From the NCBI GenBank assembly GCA_014584315.1, contig JACTNA010000029.1, positions 1-64,000 on the forward strand: 64,000 bases of DNA, in the 5' to 3' direction. The notes beneath the pieces are model-generated. The model worked only from the letters and a program-made list of their open reading frames with translations, ran no database searches and was not told the DNA's origin. Source of the DNA: Planctomycetota bacterium (GTDB lineage Bacteria > Planctomycetota > Phycisphaerae > Phycisphaerales > UBA1924). A program made the translations under genes and the position numbers. Below, one piece after another: positions 25,473-32,732 of the stretch (within the stretch, counting starts at the first letter, position 1; the number at the start of each line of letters is the position of its first letter).

Positions 25473-25645
25473 TTCGCCGCAGAGGCACAGAGGGCACAGA
25501 GGAGGGACTTGCCGCGGATGAACACAGATGGACACGGATGGTCGGAAACACGACCCGGCAGGCTTCTTCATATCTGTGTGCATCTGAGTCCACCTCCGGC
25601 TGATTCGGGACCGCATCTCTGTGCCCTCAGTGCCTCTGTGGTGAA
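25473..25645. repeat. Nested double palindromic element (two families)
   Basis: Outer arms 25473-25501 and 25617-25645 match in 26 of 29 positions (core GAGGCACAGAGGGCACAGAG). Inside them lies a second inverted repeat, arms about 25511-25540 and 25571-25600, with 22 of 30 matches (core AACACAGATGGACACGGAT). It occupies the gap between the divergent ABC ATPase and GH127 genes. The outer family recurs inside the coding region of hisHF (32236-32371). Confidence 0.88.
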
Positions 25646-25663
25646 CCTTCCGCGGAGCGACCC

Positions 25664-28060
25664 ATGAACATCCTCGCCATCGCAGTCGGGAGTCTCGCCA
25701 TGGCCGCCCAGCCCGCCGACACCACGGGCTACCGCCTCGAGCCTGTTCCCTTCACCAGCGTCCATGTCGCCGACGCGTTCTGGTCGCCGCGGCTGGAGAC
25801 GAACCGCACGGTCACCATCCCCTTCGCCTTCGAGCAGTGCGAGGCGACCGGGCGGCTGGCCAACTTCGACCGGGCCGCGGGCGCGCCCGGCGAGCACGAG
25901 GGCTTCTTCTTCAACGACTCGGACGTCTACAAGGTCATCGAGGGGGCGGCCTACTCGCTCGCCATCCACCCCGACCCCGAACTCGACGCCTACCTCGACG
26001 CCCTCATCGAACGCATCGCGGCGGCGCAACTCCCGGACGGCTACCTCAACACCTACTACACGCTCAAGGAGCCGGGCAAGCGGTGGACCAACCTGCGGGT
26101 GATGCACGAACTCTACTGCGCCGGGCATCTGTTCGAGGCCGCGGTCGCCCACCACCAGGCCACCGGCAAGCGCACGCTCCTCGACGTCGCCACGCGCTTC
26201 GCCGACCACATCGACGCCACCTTCGGCCCCGGCAGGCTCGGCGGCACGCCGGGCCACCAGGAGATCGAGATCGGCCTCATGCGCCTCGCCCGCCACACGG
26301 GCGAGCAACGCTACGCCGAACTCGCACGCTCCTTCCTCGAGTCCCGCGGCCGCCCCGACGGCCGCGCCGAACCTCTCTACGGCCCCTACGCCCAGGACCA
26401 CCTCCCGGTCTCGCAGCAGCGCGAAGCCGTCGGGCACGCCGTGCGCGCCGCGTACCAGTACGCCGCCATGGCCGACGCCGCGGCGTTCCTCGGCATGGAC
26501 GACTACCTGCCCGCCCTGGACGCGCTGTGGACCGACGTGGTTTCGTCGAAGATGTACATCACCGGCGGCCTCGGCGCACGCCGCTCCGGCGAGGCCTTCG
26601 GCGACCCCTTCGAACTCCCCAACGACTCCGCCTACGCCGAGACCTGCGCCGCCATCGCGGGCGCGCTCTGGGCGCACCGCATGGCGCTCCTCCACGCCGA
26701 CGCCCGCTACGCCGACGTGCTCGAGCGCATCGTCTACAACGCCTTCCTCGCCGGCGTCTCCCTCTCCGGCGACCGCTTCTTCTACCCCAACCCGCTCGCC
26801 TGCGACGGCCACACCAACTTCAACCAGGGCACGCCCGACCGCGCCCCGTGGTTCGCCTGCGCCTGCTGCCCCGTGAACGTCGCCCGCTTCATCCCCTCAA
26901 TCCCCGGCTACGTCTACGCCACGTCCAAGGACACCGTCTACGTCAACCTCTACATGGGCGGCACGGCCGAGATGCTCGTGGGCGACACGCCCGTCAGCAT
27001 CACGCAGCAGACCGACTACCCGTGGGAGGGCGACATCCGCATCGCGATCAACCCCGAACGCGAGGCCCAGTTCACCCTCATGCTCCGCCTTCCGGGGTGG
27101 GTGTACGACCGGCCGGTCCCGAGCGACCTCTACCGCTACGACCCGCGGAACAATGACCGGGCCGAACTGCTTGTCAACGGCTCGCCCGTCCTCATGTCAC
27201 TCAAGAGCGGCTACATCCCCGTGACGCGCCGCTGGCAGCCCGGCGACACCGTCGAACTCCGCCTCCCCATGCCCGTCCGCCGCGTCGCCGCCGACGAGCG
27301 CATCGAGCCGAACCGCGACCGCGTCGCCCTCGAGCGCGGCCCCATCGCCTACTGCGTCGAGGGCGCGGACAACGACGGCCACGCCCTTCACCTCGTGCTC
27401 CCCGACGACGCCCCGATCGAGGCGCAGCGACGCCCGGACCTCCTCGGCGGCATCGTCACGCTCACCGCCCCCGCGCAACTCGCCTACGCCGACGAGCAGA
27501 CCGACACCGTCGCCACGCGCCAGCACGCGCTCACCGCCGTCCCGTACTACGCCTGGAACCACCGCGGCCCCAACGAGATGGCCGTCTGGATCGCCCGCGA
27601 CGCGAGCGTCGTCCCCAGGCCCCTCAAGCCCACCATCGCCTCCACCGCCCGCGCCTCGGCCTCGCACACCTGGTCCTCCGACACCGTCCGCGCCCTCAAC
27701 GACCAGGCCGAGCCGAAACACTCCAACGACGGGTCGATCCAGCGGCACACCTGGTGGCCCCGGCGCGGCAGCACCGAGTGGGTCCAGTACGACCTCGCCA
27801 AGCCCACGACCGTCTCCGCCGCGGACGTCTACTGGTTCGACGACACCGGCATGGGCCACTGCCGCCCGCCCCGCTCGTGGCGGCTGCTCTATCGCCAAGA
27901 CGGCCAGTGGACGCCGGTCGAGGCGACCACCCCATACACCGCCCAGACCGACCGCTGGAACACCGTCGAGTTCCGACCGGTCACGACCGACGCCCTGCGG
28001 ATCGAGGCCGACCTTCAGCCGGAGTTTTCGGGCGGCATCCTCGAATGGCGGGTGCGCTAG
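25664..28060 (+). CDS. Secreted GH127-family glycoside hydrolase (beta-L-arabinofuranosidase-like)
   Basis: 798 residues. A short signal peptide (MNILAIAVGSLAMAAQP) is followed by a GH127 (alpha/alpha)6 barrel: FFFNDSDVYKVIEGAAYSLA, QLPDGYLNTYY, GHAVRAAYQYAAMADAAA, and the zinc/nucleophile site: AETCAA (Glu and Cys ligands) with WFACACCPVNVARF (adjacent Cys pair; one is the nucleophile in characterised members). A beta-sandwich follows and the last about 130 residues resemble a carbohydrate-binding discoidin-like module. It should release beta-arabinofuranose or a related sugar from glycans outside the cytoplasm. It stands alone on its strand upstream of the his operon. Confidence 0.9.
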   Translation: MNILAIAVGSLAMAAQPADTTGYRLEPVPFTSVHVADAFWSPRLETNRTVTIPFAFEQCEATGRLANFDRAAGAPGEHEGFFFNDSDVYKVIEGAAYSLAIHPDPELDAYLDALIERIAAAQLPDGYLNTYYTLKEPGKRWTNLRVMHELYCAGHLFEAAVAHHQATGKRTLLDVATRFADHIDATFGPGRLGGTPGHQEIEIGLMRLARHTGEQRYAELARSFLESRGRPDGRAEPLYGPYAQDHLPVSQQREAVGHAVRAAYQYAAMADAAAFLGMDDYLPALDALWTDVVSSKMYITGGLGARRSGEAFGDPFELPNDSAYAETCAAIAGALWAHRMALLHADARYADVLERIVYNAFLAGVSLSGDRFFYPNPLACDGHTNFNQGTPDRAPWFACACCPVNVARFIPSIPGYVYATSKDTVYVNLYMGGTAEMLVGDTPVSITQQTDYPWEGDIRIAINPEREAQFTLMLRLPGWVYDRPVPSDLYRYDPRNNDRAELLVNGSPVLMSLKSGYIPVTRRWQPGDTVELRLPMPVRRVAADERIEPNRDRVALERGPIAYCVEGADNDGHALHLVLPDDAPIEAQRRPDLLGGIVTLTAPAQLAYADEQTDTVATRQHALTAVPYYAWNHRGPNEMAVWIARDASVVPRPLKPTIASTARASASHTWSSDTVRALNDQAEPKHSNDGSIQRHTWWPRRGSTEWVQYDLAKPTTVSAADVYWFDDTGMGHCRPPRSWRLLYRQDGQWTPVEATTPYTAQTDRWNTVEFRPVTTDALRIEADLQPEFSGGILEWRVR

Positions 28061-28086
28061 AACACGATGAACCGGCGTCATGTCTC

Positions 28087-28115
28087 TTGACAGGGCGGCA
28101 GGATCGTGCAACACT
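28087..28115 (+). promoter_or_regulatory. his operon promoter
   Basis: A perfect TTGACA (28087-28092), a 17-base spacer, then AACACT (28110-28115) with an extended -10 TG at 28107-28108. Transcription would start near 28122, only about four bases before the leader peptide ATG, so the leader would be translated from a nearly leaderless RNA. Confidence 0.65.
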
Positions 28116-28125
28116 ACGGCTGACC

Positions 28126-28194
28126 ATGAGCACCCCAAGCCTCAGCACGCAGCACCATCCCCATCACCATCGCGTCCCCCACGCGAACCGGTGA
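28126..28194 (+). CDS. hisL: his operon leader peptide, six histidines in 22 residues
   Basis: A 22-codon reading frame whose product contains QHHPHHHRVPH, six His in ten positions (residues 10-19). It lies between a good promoter and an intrinsic terminator directly upstream of hisG, which is the hallmark of ribosome-mediated attenuation. No Shine-Dalgarno sequence precedes it, fitting translation from a near-leaderless transcript. When histidyl-tRNA is scarce the ribosome should stall at the His codons, leaving CCGGTG at 28188-28193 (around the stop codon) free to pair with CGCCGG of the terminator's left arm; when His is plentiful the ribosome covers it and the terminator forms. The pairing is my inference. 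Confidence 0.85.
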   Translation: MSTPSLSTQHHPHHHRVPHANR

Positions 28195-28220
28195 CGGTGC
28201 AGCCGAGCTGAGGCCCGCCG

Positions 28221-28256
28221 ATCGACGCCGGTTCCCCCCGGCGTCGATTCCTTTTG
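28221..28256 (+). terminator. his attenuator (intrinsic terminator)
   Basis: A perfect 11-bp stem, ATCGACGCCGG at 28222-28232 with CCGGCGTCGAT at 28239-28249, a six-base loop and a T-rich tail ending TTTT (28253-28256). It lies 27 bases after the leader peptide stop and 43 bases before the hisG start. Confidence 0.88.
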
Positions 28257-28298
28257 GACAGGATCGGCGACGGAGGGACGGCGCACAAGGAGCCGCCC

Positions 28299-29183
28299 GT
28301 GTCCTCGACGAACAACGTACCCCCCCCCGCGACACTCCGCCTCGGCCTCCCCAAGGGCCGCATGCACGACGCCGTCATCGCCCTGCTCGCCGACGCGGGC
28401 ATCCGTGTCGCCGTCTCGCCGCGCGGTTATCGGCCCGTCGTCTCGCTGCCGGCGGTCGAGGCGAAGATCCTCAAGCCGCAGAACGTCGTCGAGATGCTGC
28501 ACGCGGGCACGCGCGACCTGGGCTTCGCGGGGGCGGACTGGGCCGCGGAACTCGGCGCGGACCTCGTCGAGGTGCTCGACACCGGCCTCGACCCGGTGCG
28601 CCTCGTCGCGGCCGCGCCGCGGGCGATCCTGGACGACGCCCGCCTGCCGTCGCGCCGCCTCGTCGTCGCGGCCGAGTACGAGCGCCTGGCGACACGCTGG
28701 ATCGCGCAGCGCGGGCTGGACGCCGCCTTCGTCCGCTCGTACGGCGCGACCGAGGTCTTCCCGCCCGAAGACGCCGACTGCATCATCGACGTCACCGCCA
28801 CCGGCTCGACGCTCCAGGCCAACGACCTCGTGATCGTGGACGAGGTCATGCGGTCCTCGACGCGGCTCTACGCCAGCCGCGCCGCGTGGGATGACCCGGC
28901 GCGGCGCGGGCGCATCGACGATCTCGCCCTGCTGCTCCGCAGCGTGCTCGACGCGCGCCGGCGGGTGATGCTGGAACTGAACGTGCCGCGCGAGCGTCTC
29001 GAAGAGGTCTGCGCCGCCCTGCCGTGTATGCGGGAGCCGACCATCTCGCCCCTCCACGCCGACTCCGGCTACGCCGTCAAGGCCGCCGTGCCGCGGGCGG
29101 ACCTGCCGCAGTTGATCCCCGCGCTGCGCGCCCGCGGCGGCACCGACATCGTCATCTCGCCCATCGCGCAGGTCGTGCCATGA
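28299..29183 (+). CDS. hisG: ATP phosphoribosyltransferase, long form
   Basis: 294 residues from GTG 28299, which has AAGGAG six bases upstream. HisG starts histidine synthesis by joining ATP and PRPP. Visible: LRLGLPKGRM near the N-terminus, GFAGADWAAE, the PRPP-binding loop DVTATGSTLQAN, and a C-terminal ACT-like regulatory domain (about residues 220-294, ending GGTDIVISPIAQV). This long form needs no HisZ and is feedback-inhibited by histidine, so flux is controlled both by the enzyme and by the upstream attenuator. Its end overlaps hisC (ATGA). A Pro3 near the N-terminus is encoded by nine C (28320-28328). Confidence 0.96.
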   Translation: MSSTNNVPPPATLRLGLPKGRMHDAVIALLADAGIRVAVSPRGYRPVVSLPAVEAKILKPQNVVEMLHAGTRDLGFAGADWAAELGADLVEVLDTGLDPVRLVAAAPRAILDDARLPSRRLVVAAEYERLATRWIAQRGLDAAFVRSYGATEVFPPEDADCIIDVTATGSTLQANDLVIVDEVMRSSTRLYASRAAWDDPARRGRIDDLALLLRSVLDARRRVMLELNVPRERLEEVCAALPCMREPTISPLHADSGYAVKAAVPRADLPQLIPALRARGGTDIVISPIAQVVP

Positions 29184-30259
29184 GCGGTGCGCCCCGCCCA
29201 ACCCCGGCCGCCCGCGTCCGCGCCGTCACACCCTACGCCCCGCCCGACGTGTCTTCATGTCCACTGTCCACTGTCCGCTGTCCACTGTCGCTCCACGCGA
29301 ACGAGGGGCGTGCGCCCGACGCCGCGATCCTCGGCCGCCTTCGCTCGCTCGACGCCGAGACGCTCCGCCGCTACGCCAAGCCGACCGCGCTCGAGGCGCT
29401 CCTCGCCGCGCGATTCGGCGTCGAGCCGGAGCGCGTCGTCGTGACCGCCGGCGCGGACGACGCCCTCGAACGCCTCTGCCGCGCCGCCCTCGAGCCGGGG
29501 CGAACGGCCGTCCTCACCGACCCCACCTTCGAGATGCTGCCCCGCTATGTCCGCCTCGCCGGCGCACACCCGATCGACATCCCCTGGCTCGACCGGCCCT
29601 TCCCCGCCGCGGCGTTCGAGGCCGCCATCGACGAGCGCACGGGCGCGGCCTTCATCGTGTCCCCGAACAACCCGACCGGCGCGGCGGTGGGGGGGCACGA
29701 CGCGATCGGCATCGCCGAACGCAACCCCGCCTGCCTCGTCGTCGCCGACCTCGCGTACGTCGAGTTCGCCGACGAGGACCCGACGGCCGAGTTGCTCCGC
29801 CTGCCCAACGCGGTCGTGACGCGCACATTCAGCAAGGCCTGGGGCCTCGCCGGCCTGCGCGTCGGATACGCGATCGGTTCCGCAGAGACCATCGGCTGGC
29901 TGCGCTCCGTGGGGCATCCGTTCCCGACCTCGGGCGTGAGCCTCGCGCTCGCCGCGGCCGCGCTGGAAGGCGATCAGGCGGCGACCCGCGCCTACCTCGA
30001 CCGCGTGCGCAGGGAGCGCGTCGAACTCGCGACCATGCTGCGCTCGCTCGGCGCGGAGGCCCCCCCCTCGCAGGGCAACTTCGTCCTTGCGCGGTTCGCG
30101 GACGCCTGGGCGGTCGCCGATGCCCTGGCCGCGCGGGGCATCCGCGTGCGGCGGTTCGATCGCGGCACGCCGCTGGGCGACCGCCTCCGCATCACCTGCC
30201 CCGGCGACAGCGCGGACTTCGACCGTCTCTCGGCCGCGATCCGGGACGTACTGGCATGA
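29180..30259 (+). CDS. hisC: Histidinol-phosphate aminotransferase with in-frame tandem repeat
   Basis: 359 residues, fold-type I PLP enzyme that transaminates imidazole acetol phosphate. Visible: LHANEGRAP, FIVSPNNPTGAAVG, ADLAYVEFAD (PLP Asp) and TRTFSKAWGLAGLRVGY with the PLP-binding Lys. The ATG at 29180 overlaps the hisG stop. Between the conserved PYAPPDV and LHANEG segments the protein has an extra SSCPLSTVRCPLS stretch, encoded by 7-bp tandem repeats (29258-29289). It lies before the first conserved strand, where it should be tolerated. Confidence 0.93.
   Translation: MSGAPRPTPAARVRAVTPYAPPDVSSCPLSTVRCPLSLHANEGRAPDAAILGRLRSLDAETLRRYAKPTALEALLAARFGVEPERVVVTAGADDALERLCRAALEPGRTAVLTDPTFEMLPRYVRLAGAHPIDIPWLDRPFPAAAFEAAIDERTGAAFIVSPNNPTGAAVGGHDAIGIAERNPACLVVADLAYVEFADEDPTAELLRLPNAVVTRTFSKAWGLAGLRVGYAIGSAETIGWLRSVGHPFPTSGVSLALAAAALEGDQAATRAYLDRVRRERVELATMLRSLGAEAPPSQGNFVLARFADAWAVADALAARGIRVRRFDRGTPLGDRLRITCPGDSADFDRLSAAIRDVLA
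29258..29289 (+). repeat. Heptanucleotide tandem repeat inside hisC
   Basis: TGTCCAC-TGTCCAC-TGTCCGC-TGTCCAC followed by a partial TGTC. Four full 7-bp units, one with a single substitution, read in frame as part of HisC residues about 27-37. The sequence type looks like intergenic repeat rather than selected coding sequence. Confidence 0.85.
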
Positions 30260-30282
30260 AAGGCCTTCAAGGAGGGAGACAG

Positions 30283-30316
30283 GAACGCGAACAGCGCGAA
30301 GAGCGCGAAGGGCGCG
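30283..30316. repeat. Single arm of the GAACGCGAAG repeat family
   Basis: Units GAACGCGAA, CGCGAAG, CGCGAAG repeat in the 239-bp gap between hisC and hisB. They match one arm of the hairpin at 24644-24731. No opposing arm is visible here. Confidence 0.6.
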
Positions 30317-30411
30317 GATGTGATGACGAGCGAGAGAACACGTGATCTTCTCGGTGTGCTCCTCGGCCCCCGCGGTGAACGAACGGCCGGAGACAGGCTT
30401 TACAATCATGC

Positions 30412-30486
30412 ACTCCGTCACTCCGTCACTCCGTCACTCCGTCACTCCGTCACTCCGTCACTCCGTCACTCCGTCACTCCGTCACT
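30412..30486 (+). repeat. Octanucleotide tandem repeat, nine copies, before hisB
   Basis: Nine perfect copies of ACTCCGTC from 30412 to 30483 plus a partial ACT. It ends one base before the GAGGA ribosome site of hisB (30487-30491). Copy number should be unstable by slippage; since it is outside the coding frame, changes would alter only the 5' region of hisB. Confidence 0.95.
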
Positions 30487-30498
30487 GAGGACTGACCC

Positions 30499-31083
30499 AT
30501 GACCCGCACCGCGACCATCAACCGCAAGACGCGCGAGACCGAGATCGCCCTCACACTGAGCCTCGACGGCGCGGGCGTCGTCACGGTCTCGACGGGCGTG
30601 GGCTTTCTCGACCACCTGCTCACAGCGCTCGCCACGCACGCGGGATTCGACCTGTCGCTCACCTGCACCGGCGACCTGCACGTGGACGACCACCACACCG
30701 CCGAGGACTGCGCGATCGCCCTCGGGCACGCGATCGACAAGGCCCTCGGCGAGCGCACCGGCATCGCCCGCTTCGGCTCGGCCTACGCACCCCTCGACGA
30801 GGCGCTGGCGCGGGCCGTCGTCGATCTGGTCACGCGACCGCACGCGACCGTCAACCTGCCGCTGAACTACGACCGCATCGGCGGCCTCGCCTGCGAGAAC
30901 ATCCCGCACGTGCTGGCGTCGCTCGCGACGGCCGCACGCCTTTGCCTCCACGCCGACCTCATCCGCGGCGACAACGACCACCACAAGGCCGAGGCGACCT
31001 TCAAGGCGACGGCCCTCGCCCTGCGACAGGCCGTCGCGCCAACCGGATCGACCGACGCGCCCAGCACCAAGGGCGTGATGTGA
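30499..31083 (+). CDS. hisB: Imidazoleglycerol-phosphate dehydratase
   Basis: 194 residues, the monofunctional HisB length without the phosphatase domain. Both metal-binding repeats are present: DHHTAEDCAIALGHA and GDNDHHKAEATFKA, plus GFLDHLLTALATHAGFDL at the N-terminus. It dehydrates IGP to imidazole acetol phosphate using Mn(II). The ATG at 30499 has GAGGA seven bases upstream. It is separated from hisC by 239 bp and from hisHF by 104 bp, both gaps filled mainly with repeats. Confidence 0.96.
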   Translation: MTRTATINRKTRETEIALTLSLDGAGVVTVSTGVGFLDHLLTALATHAGFDLSLTCTGDLHVDDHHTAEDCAIALGHAIDKALGERTGIARFGSAYAPLDEALARAVVDLVTRPHATVNLPLNYDRIGGLACENIPHVLASLATAARLCLHADLIRGDNDHHKAEATFKATALALRQAVAPTGSTDAPSTKGVM

Positions 31084-31170
31084 GCAGAGCAGCAGAGCAG
31101 CAGAGCAGCAAAGGAGTCAAGCCGTGTCGCTTCCGCTGATCCCTTCGTGCCCTTCGCGTCCTTCGCATTC
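31083..31170. repeat. Octamer repeat and a reversed CGCGAAG-family arm before hisHF
   Basis: 31083-31106 holds three perfect copies of AGCAGAGC followed by a degenerate fourth. 31141-31170 is one arm of the GAACGCGAAG family in reverse orientation (CCCTTCG, CCCTTCG, TCCTTCG units). Together they make up most of the 104-bp hisB-hisHF gap. Confidence 0.75.
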
Positions 31171-31187
31171 CATCCAGTGAGCACGCC

Positions 31188-32726
31188 ATGACCGCCGTTG
31201 TCGTCATCCGCACCGGCACCGCCAACCTCGCCTCGGTCCTCGCCGCGCTGGGGCGGGCGGGCGCAAAGGCCCGCGTCACCGACGACCCGCGCGACGCCGA
31301 GCACGCGGATCGCCTCGTCCTGCCGGGCGTCGGCTCCTTCGGCGCGGCCATGCGCACGCTGCGCGAGCGCTCGCTCGTCGAGACTCTGCGCCGCCGTATC
31401 CTCGAAGGACGACCGACGCTCGCCGTCTGCCTCGGCCTCCAACTCCTCGCCGAGTCGAGCGACGAGTCCCCGGGCGTGCCCGGCCTGGGCGTCATCCCCG
31501 CGCGCATCACCCGCTTCCCCGACGCCGTCCGCGTGCCGCAACTCGGCTGGAACCGCGTCGTCGCCCCGCCGACCTGCTCGCTGCTCGAATCCGGCTGCGC
31601 GTACTACGCGAACTCCTACCGGCTCGAGGCCCCCCCCTCGGGCTGGGCGTGCGCCATCACCGACCACGGCGGGCGCTTCGTCGCCGCGCTCGAGCGCGGG
31701 CGCGTGCTCGCCTGCCAGTTCCACCCCGAACTCTCCGGGCCGTGGGGGCGCGCCCTCATCGAGCGCTGGCTCGGCAACCGTCGCGGGTCGCACGGGCCTG
31801 AGCAGCCCCGCGCGGCGAGCGGTCGCACGCCCATGCCCCGCGTCATCCCCTGCCTCGACGTCCGCGACGGCCGCATCGTCAAGGGCGTCCGCTTCGCCGA
31901 CCTGCGCGACGCGGGCGACCCGGCCGAGCGGGCCGCGCTCTACGAGCAGCAGGGCGCGGACGAGATCGTCATCCTCGACGTCTCCGCGACACCGGACGGC
32001 CGCAGAACCGCGGCCGAGACCGTCCGGCGCGTCCGCGCCGTCCTCAGCATCCCGCTCACGGTCGGCGGCGGCATCCGCGCCCCCGACGACGCCGCCCGCC
32101 TGCTCGACGCCGGCGCGGACAAGGTCAGCGTGAACACGGCCGCGGTCGAGAACCCCCCCCTCATCGCCTCTCTCGCCGAACGCTTCGGCACACAGTGCAC
32201 CGTGCTCGCCATCGACGCCGCGAGAGCGGAACCGATTCACCGCGGAGGCACAGAGGGGGCAGAGAGAACGACCGCGGGCGCAGAGCAAGAGATGTTCGCC
32301 GGGCACGGAGCCGGGCCGGATCGATCCGACCACAACGCCCCCCTCTTCCCCCTCTGTGCCTCTGTGGTGAGTCCTTCCTGGGAAGTCGTCACCCGCTCCG
32401 GCACATGCCGCACCGGCCTCGACGCCGTCGCGTGGGCGAAGCGTGCCTGCGAACTCGGCGCGGGCGAGATCCTGCTCACCTCCTTCGACCGCGACGGCAC
32501 GCGCTCGGGCTACGACCTCGACCTGCTCCGCGCTGTCGCCACCGCCGCCCCCGTCCCCGTGATCGCCAGCGGCGGGGCGGACACGCCCGAGCACCTCAAG
32601 CACGCCCTCGACGCCGGCGCGGACGCCGTGCTCGCGGCCTCCATCTTCCACGACGGCAACCACACCGTCGCGGGCGTCAAGCACGCGCTCGCCGCGCTCG
32701 GCGTCGCCGTGCGCACGGACGCCTGA
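31188..32726 (+). CDS. hisHF: Fused imidazole glycerol phosphate synthase HisH-HisF
   Basis: 512 residues. Residues 1 to about 195 are the glutaminase His[11 protein letters not shown], nucleophile C81 in AVCLGLQLL, and H179/E181 in CQFHPELS. A short linker leads to HisF, starting about residue 216 ([19 protein letters not shown]224 matches catalytic Asp11), with [13 protein letters not shown], the second catalytic Asp at about 343 (AIDAA), [20 protein letters not shown] and [12 protein letters not shown]. The frame has no stop between the domains. About 46 residues after AIDAARAE (about 350-395) have no counterpart in normal HisF; they are encoded by a palindromic repeat. The fused order matches fungal and plant HIS7-type enzymes. 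Confidence 0.93.
   Translation: MTAVVVIRTGTANLASVLAALGRAGAKARVTDDPRDAEHADRLVLPGVGSFGAAMRTLRERSLVETLRRRILEGRPTLAVCLGLQLLAESSDESPGVPGLGVIPARITRFPDAVRVPQLGWNRVVAPPTCSLLESGCAYYANSYRLEAPPSGWACAITDHGGRFVAALERGRVLACQFHPELSGPWGRALIERWLGNRRGSHGPEQPRAASGRTPMPRVIPCLDVRDGRIVKGVRFADLRDAGDPAERAALYEQQGADEIVILDVSATPDGRRTAAETVRRVRAVLSIPLTVGGGIRAPDDAARLLDAGADKVSVNTAAVENPPLIASLAERFGTQCTVLAIDAARAEPIHRGGTEGAERTTAGAEQEMFAGHGAGPDRSDHNAPLFPLCASVVSPSWEVVTRSGTCRTGLDAVAWAKRACELGAGEILLTSFDRDGTRSGYDLDLLRAVATAAPVPVIASGGADTPEHLKHALDAGADAVLAASIFHDGNHTVAGVKHALAALGVAVRTDA
32236..32371. repeat. Palindromic repeat element inserted in frame inside hisHF
   Basis: Arms 32236-32264 and 32343-32371 match in 25 of 29 positions (core GAGGCACAGAGGGGG) and are the same family as the outer arms of the intergenic element at 25473-25645. 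The translated arms read HRGGTEGAE and FPLCASVVS. The reading frame stays open through the element. It falls in the loop after the catalytic strand beta-5 of the HisF barrel. Confidence 0.92.
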
Positions 32727-32732
32727 GCGCGA

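Noticed and set aside
28072..28081. CCGGCGTCATG upstream of the his promoter as antiterminator arm
   Set aside because: It resembles the terminator right arm but lies upstream of the predicted transcription start, so it would not be in the leader RNA.
30412..30486. CRISPR array
   Set aside because: The units are 8 bp with no spacers and no cas genes are nearby; it is a simple tandem repeat.
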